The position numbers and the translations under genes were made by a program. The notes beneath the pieces are model-generated. The model was not told the DNA's origin, searched no databases, and saw nothing but the letters and a program-made list of their open reading frames with translations. From Euclidia mi (lineage: Eukaryota; Arthropoda; Insecta; Lepidoptera; Erebidae), in the NCBI GenBank assembly GCA_944739405.2, contig OX123190.2, forward strand, positions 22,356,807 to 22,420,806: a DNA stretch of 64,000 nucleotides, written 5' to 3'. Shown piece by piece: positions 43,746-54,590 of the stretch; position 1 is the stretch's first letter, and each line of letters opens with the position of its first letter.

Positions 43746-44616
43746 AATAATAATAATAACACCCCTCTGGGGCAGCCCTCATCATGAGACTAACGCAATC
43801 TCGGAGGGCAGAGTAACAGCTTTCAAACATCACCTTCATCTTGTGATATACACAAAAAATGTATTGCAAGGTGAATAGAAAGCTTACAAACCGCAGGGCA
43901 GCTTTGTGGCGAGCTGCATGTGTGTGGCGACTCTGCGGTCCCGAATACTTCAGAGAGTCGGTCAGCGCCTCGTCTCCGGCTCGCCTTTATTGGCTGGTTG
44001 GAGTTGATGCCCAAGAGCGCCCGCAGGACTCTCAACTCTGGCTTGCCTTGATTGGCCGGCCAGAGAGAATTCGCAAGAGCTATTTGCTCGGGGGTGGAAG
44101 TGTCATTTTCAAGGGCGTAATTACGGGGAAACCCGCTGCGGGTCACGATCCGCGATGGCGAAACCAATGCCGCACCGCTCTACACCCCTAGCCACTTGCA
44201 CCGGTGTTGCCCTCTGGCTGCCTTTATGGCAGAATTCGTTTACCATGGTGGCTATTTAGAGAGGGTCCATCTAGTGAGATGGCGAGTCACCGTCTGCCCC
44301 TTTTCGACGTACTATAAGAGTACTTAGGGCAGACGCCGTTTTTCTTGCATAGTTTTCATATTCACTTATCCATTGAACACCCATCACAATAGCCCAGAGT
44401 AATTAGTTTCCATACAAGTAGCAATAGTCCTACACCTGCTGCGGCTAATCCGTGGCTGTACTTCGTAGTGCAGTTATGGAGGCTCCTCAGTTGGTGTCCC
44501 ACCACATTCTAGATTAAAATTCTCAAAGGGCCTCTACGCGTTGGACCTATGTCTCCGTGTTCGCCTGCCAAAGGGCCGTGTACTTTTTTAACATCATATG
44601 TTAGAAAAGTACGCGT
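43746..44616 (-). repeat. LINE-tail-like repeat with (TAA)n end, copy 1
   Basis: On the minus strand it runs from a hairpin (44580-44612) through ACACGGCCCTTTGGCAGGCG, TTTAATCTAGAATGT, GGTAAACGAATTCTGC, CCAGAGGGCAACACCGG, GGGTTTCCCCGTAATTACGC and CCGACTCTCTGAAGTATTCG to TTATTATTATTATATT. A plus-strand relative lies at 62590-63247. The (TAA)n end fits an untranslated tail of a TAA-targeting LINE. Open frames across it are by-products. Confidence 0.75.
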
Positions 44617-44777
44617 GAAAGAGAAACAAATAATAATAATAATATTCAATTATTTGCTCAAAATGTAGGTTTACAATAAGGTAGTTACAGAAATGTTGAA
44701 GAATCCTTGTACATTCTACCATTTTGGCATGCAAACATTAATGCAGCTCATCATTAGGCATACACATAAAAGATCAA

Positions 44778-46275
44778 CTAAAATGTATCAGCTAGAAAGT
44801 CCGATATGGAGTAGTAACACTTATTTAGTAAATGTACAGTTAGTTTCTTTTTGAAACGTTTTACTGGTTCCTCTTTTATAGAATCAGGAATGTGATTCAA
44901 AATAGCAGGTGCCATACAAAAAATACTTTTCCTCAATAATGCAGTTCTATATCTCCCAGGGCGTAACAAGTTTCGGTATTGAGATCTTAAAGTTACATCT
45001 CGATGTCTGTTTTCCGATATAGATAAAAATAGGTTTTTATTACATTTAACAAAAAGAGCAATTTTTTAAATATAAAGGCAAGGAAAAATCAATAAATTAT
45101 TGTTTTTAAAAATTGGAACACAGCTGTTGGTAACTTTTAAACCAAATATTGCTCGCAGACAGCGTTTTTGGACTTTAAAAAATATATACTCTCCCGGTCG
45201 GTACAATTTCCCCAGAAAATAATTCCAAACCTTAAAATGGAAACAACAAGACCATGATATGCTAGTAATACTGTTTTGATATTTACTTTTTCCTAAGGTT
45301 ATAAAGTGCATATGCAGATGCGCTGAGTTTTTTACAGTTTGCTTCGGCCTGAGGCTTCCATGTCAGCTGACTGTCAATTAAGATTCCTAAAAATTTTGTA
45401 ACCTCTACTTTGTCTACATCTTGGCTATTATAGTTGATGTTCAACTCATTAATACGTAGTCTTTGATAAAAATGCATTTTTTTTGTTTTAAGTATTTGTA
45501 AGTTGTTACTATTTAGCCGATTTATTATACCTTTAATGGTGTCATTTATATCGTTTTCGTAATTTTCATTATTGACACATTTTAAGAGTGCTGTACTGTC
45601 GTCAGCAAAAAGTATCATGGGATGGTGGATTTGATGTGGGAGATCGTTAATGTAAGTTATAAATAACAAAGGCCCAAGGACGGTTCCCTGTGATACACCA
45701 AATTGAATTTATCCGCCTGGAAGAGACGTATCTTTTTTCTAATTTCGACTTGGCACATATTTTGTATATTTCTGTTATTTGTTTGCGACCGGATAAATAT
45801 GTTTTTATTAGGTTTAGGATATTACCTCGAATGCCATAGGCGTTTAGTTTTTGAAGTAGTATGTTATGGTCGACAAAATCAAAAGCTTTCGACATATCTG
45901 TACAAACAGCACACATAGGCGTTTTACAATCAACATTTGACATAATAACATTCAACAAGTCAAAAATTGCCATGTTTATATTTCAATTTTTCCTGAACCC
46001 GTATTGCTCGTGGCAAAGTATATTAAATTTATTAAAGAATGATGATATTGCCTCATACATATATGACCTTTTCTACTATTTTTGAAAAAAATGAAATTAA
46101 AGCTATCAGCTTATAGTTCGACATATCCTCTTTACTATTCTTTTTATGAATTAGTTTTACAATTATAGTTTTTAAGTTATCTGAAAATGTGCCTGATGAT
46201 ATATATTAACGTTAGTAATATGAGTTAAAGGGCCACCTATACTATTAGCAACAAATTTTATGACTTGAGTGGAAA
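44778..46275 (-). pseudogene. CR1/Jockey-like LINE reverse transcriptase, decayed
   Basis: Reading the minus strand from about 46260: VANSIGGPLTHITNVN, then broken pieces with SKIVEKV and HEQYGFRKN-like sequence. The frame 45973-45647 has CTDMSKAFDFVDHNILLQKL and SGRKQITEIY. A frameshift at GVSQGT follows, then the frame 45669-45283 with FITYINDLPHQ and the catalytic FADDSTALLK, plus KFLGILIDSQLTWKPQ. Further out, QKRCLRAIFGL and LRPGRYRTALLRKS ... FKKKLTVHLLNKCYYSISDF end it at 44778. The catalytic motifs are intact, but at least four frame breaks are present. The endonuclease is missing. Confidence 0.9.
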
Positions 46276-46277
46276 CC

Positions 46278-46281
<4 letters not shown>

Positions 46282-46317
<36 letters not shown>
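46282..46317. repeat. (AT)n microsatellite
   Basis: About 18 AT units at the boundary of the LINE fragment. Confidence 0.95.
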
Positions 46318-46318
<1 letters not shown>

Positions 46319-46434
46319 TAAACACATCATAGAGGGTGCATAGGGTTCCCACCAAGAACTTAGGGTCCCAAGCCAACCTCACCTGCAAGTGGTGCACCTG
46401 CCGATCAACGGACGAGGCTCTGGCAAACAAAATA

Positions 46435-46545
46435 TCCTGATAAGCGGCAATAGGCTCACCACCTATTACGTGGGATCAAAACACTGCCAAAAAGTGGGCG
46501 TTTAATATGCCTCTGCCTACTACCCCTTCAGGGAAACAGGCGTGA
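46435..46545 (+). mobile_element. SINE body fragment
   Basis: GCGGCAATAGGCTCACCACC, TATTACGTGGGA, CTCTGCCTACTACCCCTTCA and AACAGGCGTGAG match the 3' part of the SINEs at 8166 and others; the tRNA-like head is missing. Confidence 0.8.
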
Positions 46546-46743
46546 GTGTATGTATATATGTTTGTAAACCCATCCTACGTAAATAGAGTCACCAATAATA
46601 ATAAGGGTTAATTATTAACTCTTGTTGCCAATATTTCAATAATAACTAGTCCTTCACATGTCCTTCTATTTGTGATCATTCAGAGTCCAAAGATGAACCT
46701 AGTAATAAAATGTGTGTCCTAATATAGTGTAAAATAAAGACAA

Positions 46744-46925
46744 AAGAGGAAAACTTGACACTACACTGCCAATTCTTCTTTTTACTCATGTGAGTGTGAG
46801 GCCAAGTCTGGTATCGGAATTCATAGACCACCCAATGGCCTCCAACGTGGCTTAACGATTCTTATCCTGAGACAAGACCGGGTCCGACAGCTTTACGTGC
46901 CCGCTGAAGCACGATAGCAAAAGTG
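46744..46925 (+). repeat. Dispersed repeat, family of 42340
   Basis: GAGGAAAACTTGACACT ... GTGAGGCCAAGTCTGGTATC ... CAGCTTTACGTGCCCGCTGA. It extends further than the 42340 copy at its right end. Confidence 0.75.
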
Positions 46926-47312
46926 CACTATTCATAAACTTTGATAGTGTTCTCAACATTAACTACGTGTCCAGGTAAACGTAATACATTACACAAGCTC
47001 TTATATCAAGTATTCCAGGTATAGGAACTTTTAACTGCAAACAATATTTGCTAAGGCTCTCATTTCTCTTTTATGTACATATTTGAAGAGAAAAATAAAA
47101 CTATCTGAAACACAGTAAATATTTTCCTATTCATTTTCCTAGAGTACGGTCCAACAAGTACTGTCTTTTCAATTAACTGCGTTATTAGTTCTTAAATGTT
47201 TGCTTTACCACTTGAATAAAATGCAGAGGTACCTAAATAAGGATTACATTTTCTCATTTTCGTGAAAGAATGGTGCTTCGTAACATTTTACATAGTTTAC
47301 TAACGGCCATTT
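46926..47312. other. No gene recognised
   Basis: AT-rich, nothing supported. Confidence 0.5.
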
Positions 47313-47441
47313 TCAATATTCCAACTATAGATAGATCTATAGATTTTAGATTCGTGTTTGACAAATTTTGTATGGAGCTTATGTCAAAAACTGTCAAAAT
47401 CGAATCTAAAATCTACAGATCTATCTATATTTCGAATATTG
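47313..47441. mobile_element. Fold-back MITE with ~41-bp arms
   Basis: CAATATTCCAACTATAGATA... (47313-47354) is an imperfect complement of 47401-47441, around a short loop with TTTTGTATGGAGC. Small and non-coding. Confidence 0.75.
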
Positions 47442-48430
47442 GATTCCGTAGTAAGACTCTATATAGATAGTACGTACAGGCTTGCAAGTTGTACCTCGGT
47501 TTATTTCCCTGAAATAATAATATAGTATTATAGATATTATTAACGACCCGTTGGCGTTGCAGTAATATAACCGACTGCCACGTCGAAAGTCACGAGTTTG
47601 GTCACAGCTCAACACAAACGTGCGTGAACTTACCTAGATGGTTGTCATGGTCTGTATTTGACGTAAACAAGTATTTATTTATTTATGTTTATCCACTTAG
47701 TTTGGATCTAATAGATGGTGCTATATGTGCATGTGGTAGAATATTTATACATTTTATTAACTATGATTTAGTAGTGGGGAAGTTATTTTACATTTATTAA
47801 ATAAAATACACAATTGAGCACCGCTACCTTCGTACGTGTACATATCGCGCAAGTTTGTTTTTTTTTTATTAAATTTGTATATTTACGTCCTCTGTCGGTA
47901 TTTCTAAAATACGTAAACATTATATTCTATAATCCCAGGCGTAAAGCTGTACGCTTCCGTGAAACGGAAGCCTGATGTTCTTTGAGATTCGCTTTCTGAT
48001 ATATAAATATAATTCGCTACTCAGAAGCCGATTCCCACAACGCGTTAGGACGATGTCAGCTCCCATAAAGAAAATATGTAATTATCGATAAAGGGACCAC
48101 GGACTAAGGTAAGGTTTTTTATGTGTTTATTTCTTGCTTGTATCGTGCATTGAAACATATTTACGTATGGTTTAGGTTTTAAAGATTATGGTAAACTAAG
48201 ACGTTTTTCCGATTTAATAATAACTTATTAACATACAGAGGGTGCTTTTGTCAACTAATGACATATTATATACTCCACCAATATACTTCTGATTAAGTTC
48301 GTTGCGGGTTCCAAGACAGTTTAACTTTAGCTGGGACTTCACGAGTGTCAAAACTCGTTGTCTTCAATGGCCACTGCTGCTGAAACTAGCTACACAGGTG
48401 ACACAGTAGTGAAAATGAGGGTGGGACTAG
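47442..48430. other. No gene recognised
   Basis: AT-rich, with a small GCTTCCGT-GAA-ACGGAAGC hairpin near 47953-47971. Nothing else supported. Confidence 0.5.
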
Positions 48431-48614
48431 TAATGACATATTAATCGATCTTAAACTTTCGCGATTTGTGTACTTCATACAATATTATTTAGCGGGTCTT
48501 ACTCCGCGATCATTTACTTATTTAAAGGCATAAATACTCTGTTATTCTCCTACGTTTCTACCGGCTTGCAAGCCCAAGTAGGACCCGCTAAATAATATTG
48601 TATAATGACATATT
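48431..48614. mobile_element. ~160-bp fold-back element with 12-bp target duplication, copy 2
   Basis: TAATGACATATT at 48431-48442 and 48603-48614 flanks the insert 48443-48602. It shares ACTTTCGCGATTTGT, the CATACAATATTATTTAGCGG arm and CCTACGTTTCTACCGGCTTG with the copy at 14069-14224. The right arm reaches the element end in both. Confidence 0.85.
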
Positions 48615-48880
48615 CAGTGAGCGTTTAGAGCTAACGAGCCTTATTCCAAAATTATGCCTCAAGTAGGGTCTTAATAGTCTTAATAATTTTATTGATAGAA
48701 CTTGGTTTAACCAACCAAGTTCTATCGCGTCCTCAAACCACCCTGTATAAATTGACTAGTAAGTTGCCAATACCTAGGCCCATCTTATTTTTCATAGCCC
48801 TTGTCGTCCCGGTGATCTGAGTGAGAGTAATGTATTGGTACTTATAAACTTCCTTGCGGCCTCTTTGTATACGATTAGTC
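48615..48880. other. No gene; short inverted repeat
   Basis: GATAGAACTTGGTT / AACCAAGTTCTATC forms a 14-bp stem near 48694-48725. No other feature. Confidence 0.55.
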
Positions 48881-48883
48881 TAA

Positions 48884-48900
48884 TGCCCGTTTTCACCAAC
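48884..48900 (+). repeat. Harbinger left terminal inverted repeat
   Basis: TGCCCGTTTTCACCAAC, exact complement of 52603-52619, directly preceded by TAA. Confidence 0.97.
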
Positions 48901-49128
48901 ATTCCCTAAAATTTAAGTGTCCCCTAAGCTAATTTAAGGGGCACCTAGCGAACATTTGGTTTTCACCAACTGTTAAGAGTCACCTAACGCATTAGGTAAC
49001 ACCTTATATTTAGGGGCTAAATATGCGACCCCTTAAACGTTAAGTGACATTTTAACCACTTAGTTTTTAGGTTACTTGTGTGTGCGCGAACTTGTGCTTT
49101 TGGCGGTTGCTTTACATTAAGAGATAAA

Positions 49129-50562
49129 ATGGATATCGAACATGACTTATTTGAAGCTATGGAAGCAATCGAAGACATAGAGCTACTAAATAATAGTCAT
49201 TTCTTTAGGCGGCCTCGTATTTACCGAGAAAGATCAAAAGATTTAACAAAATATGACGACAAAGATTTTTTTATAAGATACAGATTATCCAAGGAAAGTG
49301 TTTTATTTATATTACAAAAAATAGATCATCTATTGGAATTCCACGATGACAGGCAAGTAAAGTCTATTGTGTACTACTAGAAACTTGCGTAGTATAACAT
49401 TTGAAGTATAAACCTCAGTAGGTATGTATTACCTGCTTATTATAACGCATAATGTGATTATAGTGTTTCATTACAGGAATAAATCCGTGCCGCCAATAAA
49501 CCAACTACTGTGTGCTCTTAGATTTTATGCAACAGGTAATCAGTTATTATCAGTTGCCGATTTGAATGGCGTCAGCGTAGCTACATGCAGTCGAATCTTA
49601 AAAAGAGTGTCTCAAGCCATTGTGGATCTGCGAAGTAAATTTATAAAATTCCCTGACTCCACAGAAGAACAACTAATTGTAAAGGAGGAATTTTACAAAA
49701 TAGCTCGTTTTTCTAATGTTTTAGGATGTATAGACTGTACCCACATAAAAATTTAGTCGCCAGGTATTCATATTTTAATTCCCTAAATGTGATCTATATT
49801 TTTACCTACCTATGTGTGATTACTCGTGGGTTTAGAATTAATTTAAATAATTTGCTATTCCCAACTAAGTGATGAATTAGGTACCTACATTAAGAATAAC
49901 CTGTTCATTACATTTTAATTTTTAGGTGGAGATGATGCAGAGCTTTTTAGGAACAGAAAATCCTACATGTCTATCAATATGCAAACAATAAGCACTGCTA
50001 AATTATTGATTACTGATATTGTAGCACGTTGGCCAGGGTCTACACATGACTCTACCATTTACCAAAACAGCTCTAGATATTCAAAATTTGAAAGAGGTGA
50101 TTATAGAGGGAATTACTTATTAGGAGACAGTAGCTATCCTTTAAAGGTAATAAAAACATGAGTTTATAATAATAAAAATATATTTCAAGAAGCATCTTTA
50201 TTGTGTTAAACGCCATATAAATTGATAGAGAAGCCAGTACCTGAAACATAATAAGGACCATATCAATAAAATTAATCTTATCAAATTTTATTTTTCAGAG
50301 TCATCTTTTGACGCCTTATCTGAATCCTGTAACTCGTGGACAGCAAAAATATAATGAGGCTCATAGAAAAACAAGAAATGTGGTTGAAAGGCAATATGGA
50401 GTTCTAAAAAGAAGATTTCCTGTATTAGCTGTGGGCATAAGACTGCAATTGCAAACAGCCATTGATGTTATATTGGCATGTTGTATCTTGCATAATATAT
50501 GTATAATTAGGAAAGAATGTGACCCTACAAATGATGGATCTATACCAAATTTGGAAGAATAA
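49129..50562 (+). pseudogene. Harbinger DDE transposase (HARBI1-like), one in-frame stop
   Basis: Four exons: 49129-49352, 49477-49763, 49926-50146 and 50299-50562, giving 332 codons including the final stop. The transposase cuts and joins the element ends. Exon 1 begins at ATG (MDIEHDLFEAM). Exon 2 has the helix-turn-helix-like LLSVADLNGVSVATCSRILK and GCIDCTHIKI. Exon 3 has FRNRKSYMSINMQ, RWPGSTHDSTIY and LLGDSSYPLK. Exon 4 has EAHRKTRNVVERQYGVLKRR. Acidic residues D161, D212, D238 and E274 include the expected DDE set. Intron 1 uses a GC donor (CAG|GCAAGT), needed because the nearby GT would put a stop in frame. A TAG at 49754-49756 (codon 168), right after the first catalytic motif, truncates it. 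Length is close to the usual ~350. Confidence 0.92.
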
Positions 50563-50750
50563 TTAACAACGGTCACATTGCACAAATACCGCTGATGATT
50601 AATGATCCAGTATACGGTTTTCAAAGGAATCAACTAACTCAGTACTTTGATAATTTGTAAATTGTTATAAGATGAAAATTGTATTTTAGTTTATGTTTAC
50701 GTTAAGTACATTTCTGTATTGATTAAGAAAAACAAACAATTAACTATCAT

Positions 50751-52132
50751 TTAAATATTCAAACAATAAATACCTATAATATGATCAAGCATTGCAGTTT
50801 TAATCTCCACATCTTTAACTGCCGCTTGCAATTGCAGTTCATAGAGTCTTTTTTTAAAGTCTAATTCCTGTTGAAGTAATTGCTCTTTTAGCTCCTCAAC
50901 ACCTTCTTTTCGTTTATATAAATGACTTATATTAGAGGAAACCAATGCAGTAGCTTCACTCCGTTCATTTTGTCTGGATATTTGTGGCCGTCTTCTAGAC
51001 CACAATGGGGTTTTAGCTGGTTTTTGCAACTCTTGTATTGCCTGAAAATAATGTATTAAATTTAAAAAATCAGGACAATAATATTTAAACAGTAATATTT
51101 ATTTTAATATAAGAAAGACATACTCTAAGTAAGTTGTTCTCTGAGTAGTAATGTGATAATGGATATGGTTATATATTTACAGCAGAATTATTTTAAAACT
51201 CATTCAGCTTGATGCACATTTCAAAGAATGTGTTAGTCAAAACTCAGGACTATTTCAATCAAAATAAACTCACAAACAAATGTTTTAACTCACTTCAATT
51301 TGAACACCATCAACTGATGAGATTTCTACTCCATCATCATCACATTGTGTTATCTCTGGCTGTCTCAATCTTGGGGTGAGATTTTCTTGATTCCTCCATT
51401 CTTGCGTTATCTAGTTATTAATAAAATATAAGTGAAGTGTGTACAATAATAATATATATATACCAATACAACAAATTAAATGAATATATTTACCTCGGGT
51501 TCTTGTGCTGCCTCACCGATAATGCCTTCTTCTTTCCCAGATTGCCAAAGTCCGTTTGGGATACAAACTACTTTTGGCAGACTCTGCTCTAATTCTATTC
51601 CAGTGTCAGCGTCACTGTCCGATACTCCCAATATACCAGTGCAGCCGCGACCAAGAATAGAGCACACCTGTTCCAACACTGGATCAAATTTGACCACACT
51701 TGGCCCTCCTCCTGTCTGTGTTGCATTGGTCCTCATCCGAGCATGGTAAAGCTTGCTCTCGCTTTTCAGTTTTTCCCACACTTTCATAAGCGACTCCTTA
51801 GTTCTGAAACACGATATCATTTTTAATTCTATAAGTACGTAGTTTTAGGATATTGCATACATAATGAGGTACCTACTTAAATATGTAGTAAAGTGTCATA
51901 CAATACAGTGTATGGTTTATATGTTTAATGAAATGTTTTAAACATACCTGTACGTATTTGAAGATGCGTTAAAAGCATCTGTTATTGCCACCCAAGCCAA
52001 GCTTTTTGCTTCATTTGTCGCCCCGTCCGTCTTTTTATTTAGCACCGTATCTTTATGTTTCAAAAGTAACTGTATTAATCTGTCCTTATCTTCCAGTGAA
52101 AAATTTTGCCCACGTCTCCTTTTTTCAGCCAT
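50751..52132 (-). CDS. Harbinger Myb/SANT-like DNA-binding protein
   Basis: Four exons on the minus strand: 51948-52132, 51494-51803, 51294-51410 and 50751-51041, totalling 903 bases (300 codons plus stop) with GT-AG introns, consistent phases and no internal stop. Residues about 8-85 form a Myb/SANT-like domain (RGQNFSLEDKDRLIQLLLKH, NKKTDGATNEAKSLAWVAIT, LMKVWEKLKSESK). The middle is acidic and low in structure. The C-terminus is a charged coiled coil (EELKEQLLQQELDFKKRLYE ... VEIKTAMLDHI). In this superfamily such a partner protein binds subterminal DNA and helps the transposase enter the nucleus. It faces the transposase tail to tail, with about 190 bases between stops. A zeste-like host regulator was considered, but its position inside the inverted repeats argues for the transposon. 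Confidence 0.92.
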
Positions 52133-52602
52133 TGTTAATCAATAATACACCACGCTAACGATTAAGAAATAACGAAAAAAAATAACACGAGTCGTAAGTT
52201 CACGAAACGAAATGAACCGCCACAAAGTTTAGTTCCGTCAAATTACGTCAAGCGCCAAAAGTATGTCACCTTTTTAGAGCAAAGACTTTTGCCATACAGC
52301 CTAATGGGAAATATATTTTTTATTTATAACTATTTAGCATCCACTAGGTTAAGATCAATGTGTCTTTTCATATATCAATCAAAACAATACGTATTATATT
52401 TATTGAAGCTGAATATTAATAGAAAAGTAAACATAAGTATTTTATCGACATAAGTTTGCATGTTGGCCTCGCACTATCCGTCACCTAATTAAGGAACCCC
52501 TAACAGTAGTCCTTATGATCGTGAAACGAAATTTGGTAAAGGGGATAATTTTAGGTATCCCTTACGGTAAGGGATTCTTAGTTAAGATTCTGTATAGGGG
52601 CC

Positions 52603-52619
52603 GTTGGTGAAAACGGGCA
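52603..52619 (-). repeat. Harbinger right terminal inverted repeat
   Basis: GTTGGTGAAAACGGGCA, directly followed by TAA. Confidence 0.97.
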
Positions 52620-52622
52620 TAA

Positions 52623-53799
52623 GCCTTGCAAGAATACGACTACATCTATGAGCGCCGATCGCCGCTTGCCCTTTAACCCATCTGTCATCAAATGTGATAA
52701 GAAATGCATTTCGAAATATTAGGGAGCTAACTTATATATATTTTGTCACATGTGAAATGATTTAGTCATCTTAAGTATTTAATTTATGAGAGTTTGTAAA
52801 CTCTGTTCCCCTCCTGTCTCAATTCCTCTTCTGTCGGCTCTTGTGATGTGTTTCACTCTTAAGTGAAATTATTGTTTTGAATTGTATGTTTTACTACCCG
52901 AATCTGCGTTTATACCTGTGTTTTAGGGCTGTATAGCGTGATAATATATATTTTTGTAGCCTATAGTCTTCCTAGATAAATGGGCTATGCAACACAAAAA
53001 CTAGTAGTTCCCGAGATTTGTGCGTTCAACCCCACAAACAATTAAACTTTTCAGCTGTTGTCGCTATGCTCGTCGTTTTTGCGTACATATAATATACGTT
53101 AAGACGTAGCCTTATCTAGGTTATATGCAAAAACATGAGTGAGTGTAATGAGTGTTATAATAAAGGTATACTATAGTCTTACTGCCGATTGTGAGATGCT
53201 AGCTTTCAGTACTAGCCGTTGAGGAAATTGTGTCTATCATTTGGAGAGAAAATATCAGGACATAATTATAATAAAAAAATGTTCTACATGAGTATGAGAC
53301 TGATATGCATAAAATGCATAAGTCAACTTCTTACACAAACTAAATGCTATCTGGCAATAAAGCTATATGTAGTACATTTTTTGCGATACGGCTTAAGATT
53401 ATAACTGTTTTGGTTTGCTAGTCTAATATTTATTTTACACGTTTTGTCAGAGCCGCAGAGATAATCTAAATCGTTATAATCTCTTCCACGTTGCTCAGCT
53501 CTTACTAAATATAAAATTGCATTATTATTTCAGATAACAGAGAATAAATTATGAGTATGACTGTATGATTTTTCTTACGTTATGTGGAAGCATCGTATTA
53601 AAAAATATATTTTACAGTTATTATACGTTTAGTAAATAACATATATAGATGATTTTGTCTACTTTGAAAACGCGTGAAACCTAATGGATTAAAATTTAAT
53701 GCAATCTACTGCTAGTCTTATCTTGGTTAAGGTATTTATAATACAAAGCATGTACGTCGAATTCATAGCATGTTCACGTTGAGCTTTGGCTCAACTTAA
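52623..53799. other. No gene recognised
   Basis: AT-rich with no domain-bearing frames and no clear repeat. Confidence 0.5.
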
Positions 53800-53972
53800 G
53801 CAAAAATAAGACGGGACAATGCTTTGTGTTTCATGAATGACCTATTTAACAGCTCCCGCAGTTGAAACAACAAATTGTCGATCACACAAGTGTTGCCTCG
53901 TGTGGGGATCGAACCCACAACACTCTGCGCAATGCTAAGCGGCGAGGCGACCGCTTAAACAACCACCCCATA
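53800..53972 (-). mobile_element. Second tRNA-derived SINE type, minus strand
   Basis: On the minus strand GGGGTGGTTGTTTAAGCGG (A-box region) and GTGGGTTCGATCCCCACACG (B box in a T-arm-like hairpin) form a tRNA-like head. A body with TTGTTGTTTCAACTGCGGGA follows. It differs from the SINEs at 8-30 kb. Confidence 0.65.
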
Positions 53973-54590
53973 TGTGCAGTCAAGGTGAATAAGTACTAGC
54001 CACTGGGTCTTCCATGGCACCCGACGGCGTTTGTAAGTAGCGTAGTAACTCTATAAGCTGCTGGACAAGAATCTAGAGTCATACCAGCAGGTATTTAGGA
54101 ACTGTGGCTATCCTGACGAACAGTAAAAAATCTCTACATGGCCTTCGACGCATATCCTACGCTACTATTACCGCTTATGAGGGGCGTTTGCATGGTCTTT
54201 GTCCTAGGGTTATCCCGGTTGCATCCAAAATTTACGTCTGGATGGCTAAGGGTTTGAACCAAATACCCTCAACATAGGAGAATGCTGGTATCTCCACTGA
54301 GCTGTCGCTGCCTAATTTATATAACACAACAATGACCCGTATAATCCCATAAAACACAAACGGATTGACATAAGATAAATACTACTGTCACTAGCAAAAA
54401 TAATATCCGCAAAGACGTAATTATTCGTGTGGGAATATCTTACGGCAGAATACCTAATACCTATGGGAAATAGCATCTGTTAATAATCTTTGATAGATAC
54501 GTAAATAATACGAAGCACCGTATTATTGGCTAATAGGTAATGCGGTCTCAAATGAAACATATCGTCACGCCTTTTATCCCCGAAGTAGGA
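53973..54590. other. Possible old SINE or LINE remnant, otherwise nothing
   Basis: 54130-54290 contains GGCCTTCGACGCATATCC and TAAGGGTTTGAACCAAATACC, faintly tRNA-like, but no family was recognised. Confidence 0.3.

Larger units (their letters stand above)
48884..52619. mobile_element. PIF/Harbinger DNA transposon, nearly complete
   Basis: 3,736 bp between perfect 17-bp inverted repeats TGCCCGTTTTCACCAAC (48884-48900 and 52603-52619), flanked by the 3-bp target duplication TAA (48881-48883, 52620-52622), as expected for this superfamily. It carries two convergent genes: a DDE transposase (plus) and a Myb/SANT-like DNA-binding protein (minus). TTTTCACCAACTGTTAAG repeats part of the end at about 48960, a likely subterminal binding site. 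Only one clear lesion, a TAG in transposase exon 2, prevents it being called intact. Confidence 0.96.

Noticed and set aside
43859..44191. 110-codon frame on plus and overlapping frame on minus
   Set aside because: Both overlap a dispersed repeat with a diverged second copy at 62590-63247 where the frames are not kept.
49078..49128. Upstream start for the Harbinger transposase
   Set aside because: The frame is open upstream, but the reading begins at a GTG, not an ATG. The ATG at 49129 begins the part that fits the family.
51480..51749. Plus-strand frame of 89 codons
   Set aside because: It is antisense to exon 2 of the Myb-like gene, which has consistent splice sites and domain content.
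53860..53965. Possible functional tRNA gene
   Set aside because: B box and T-arm-like pairing are present, but the acceptor and anticodon arms do not pair well, and a SINE-like body follows.
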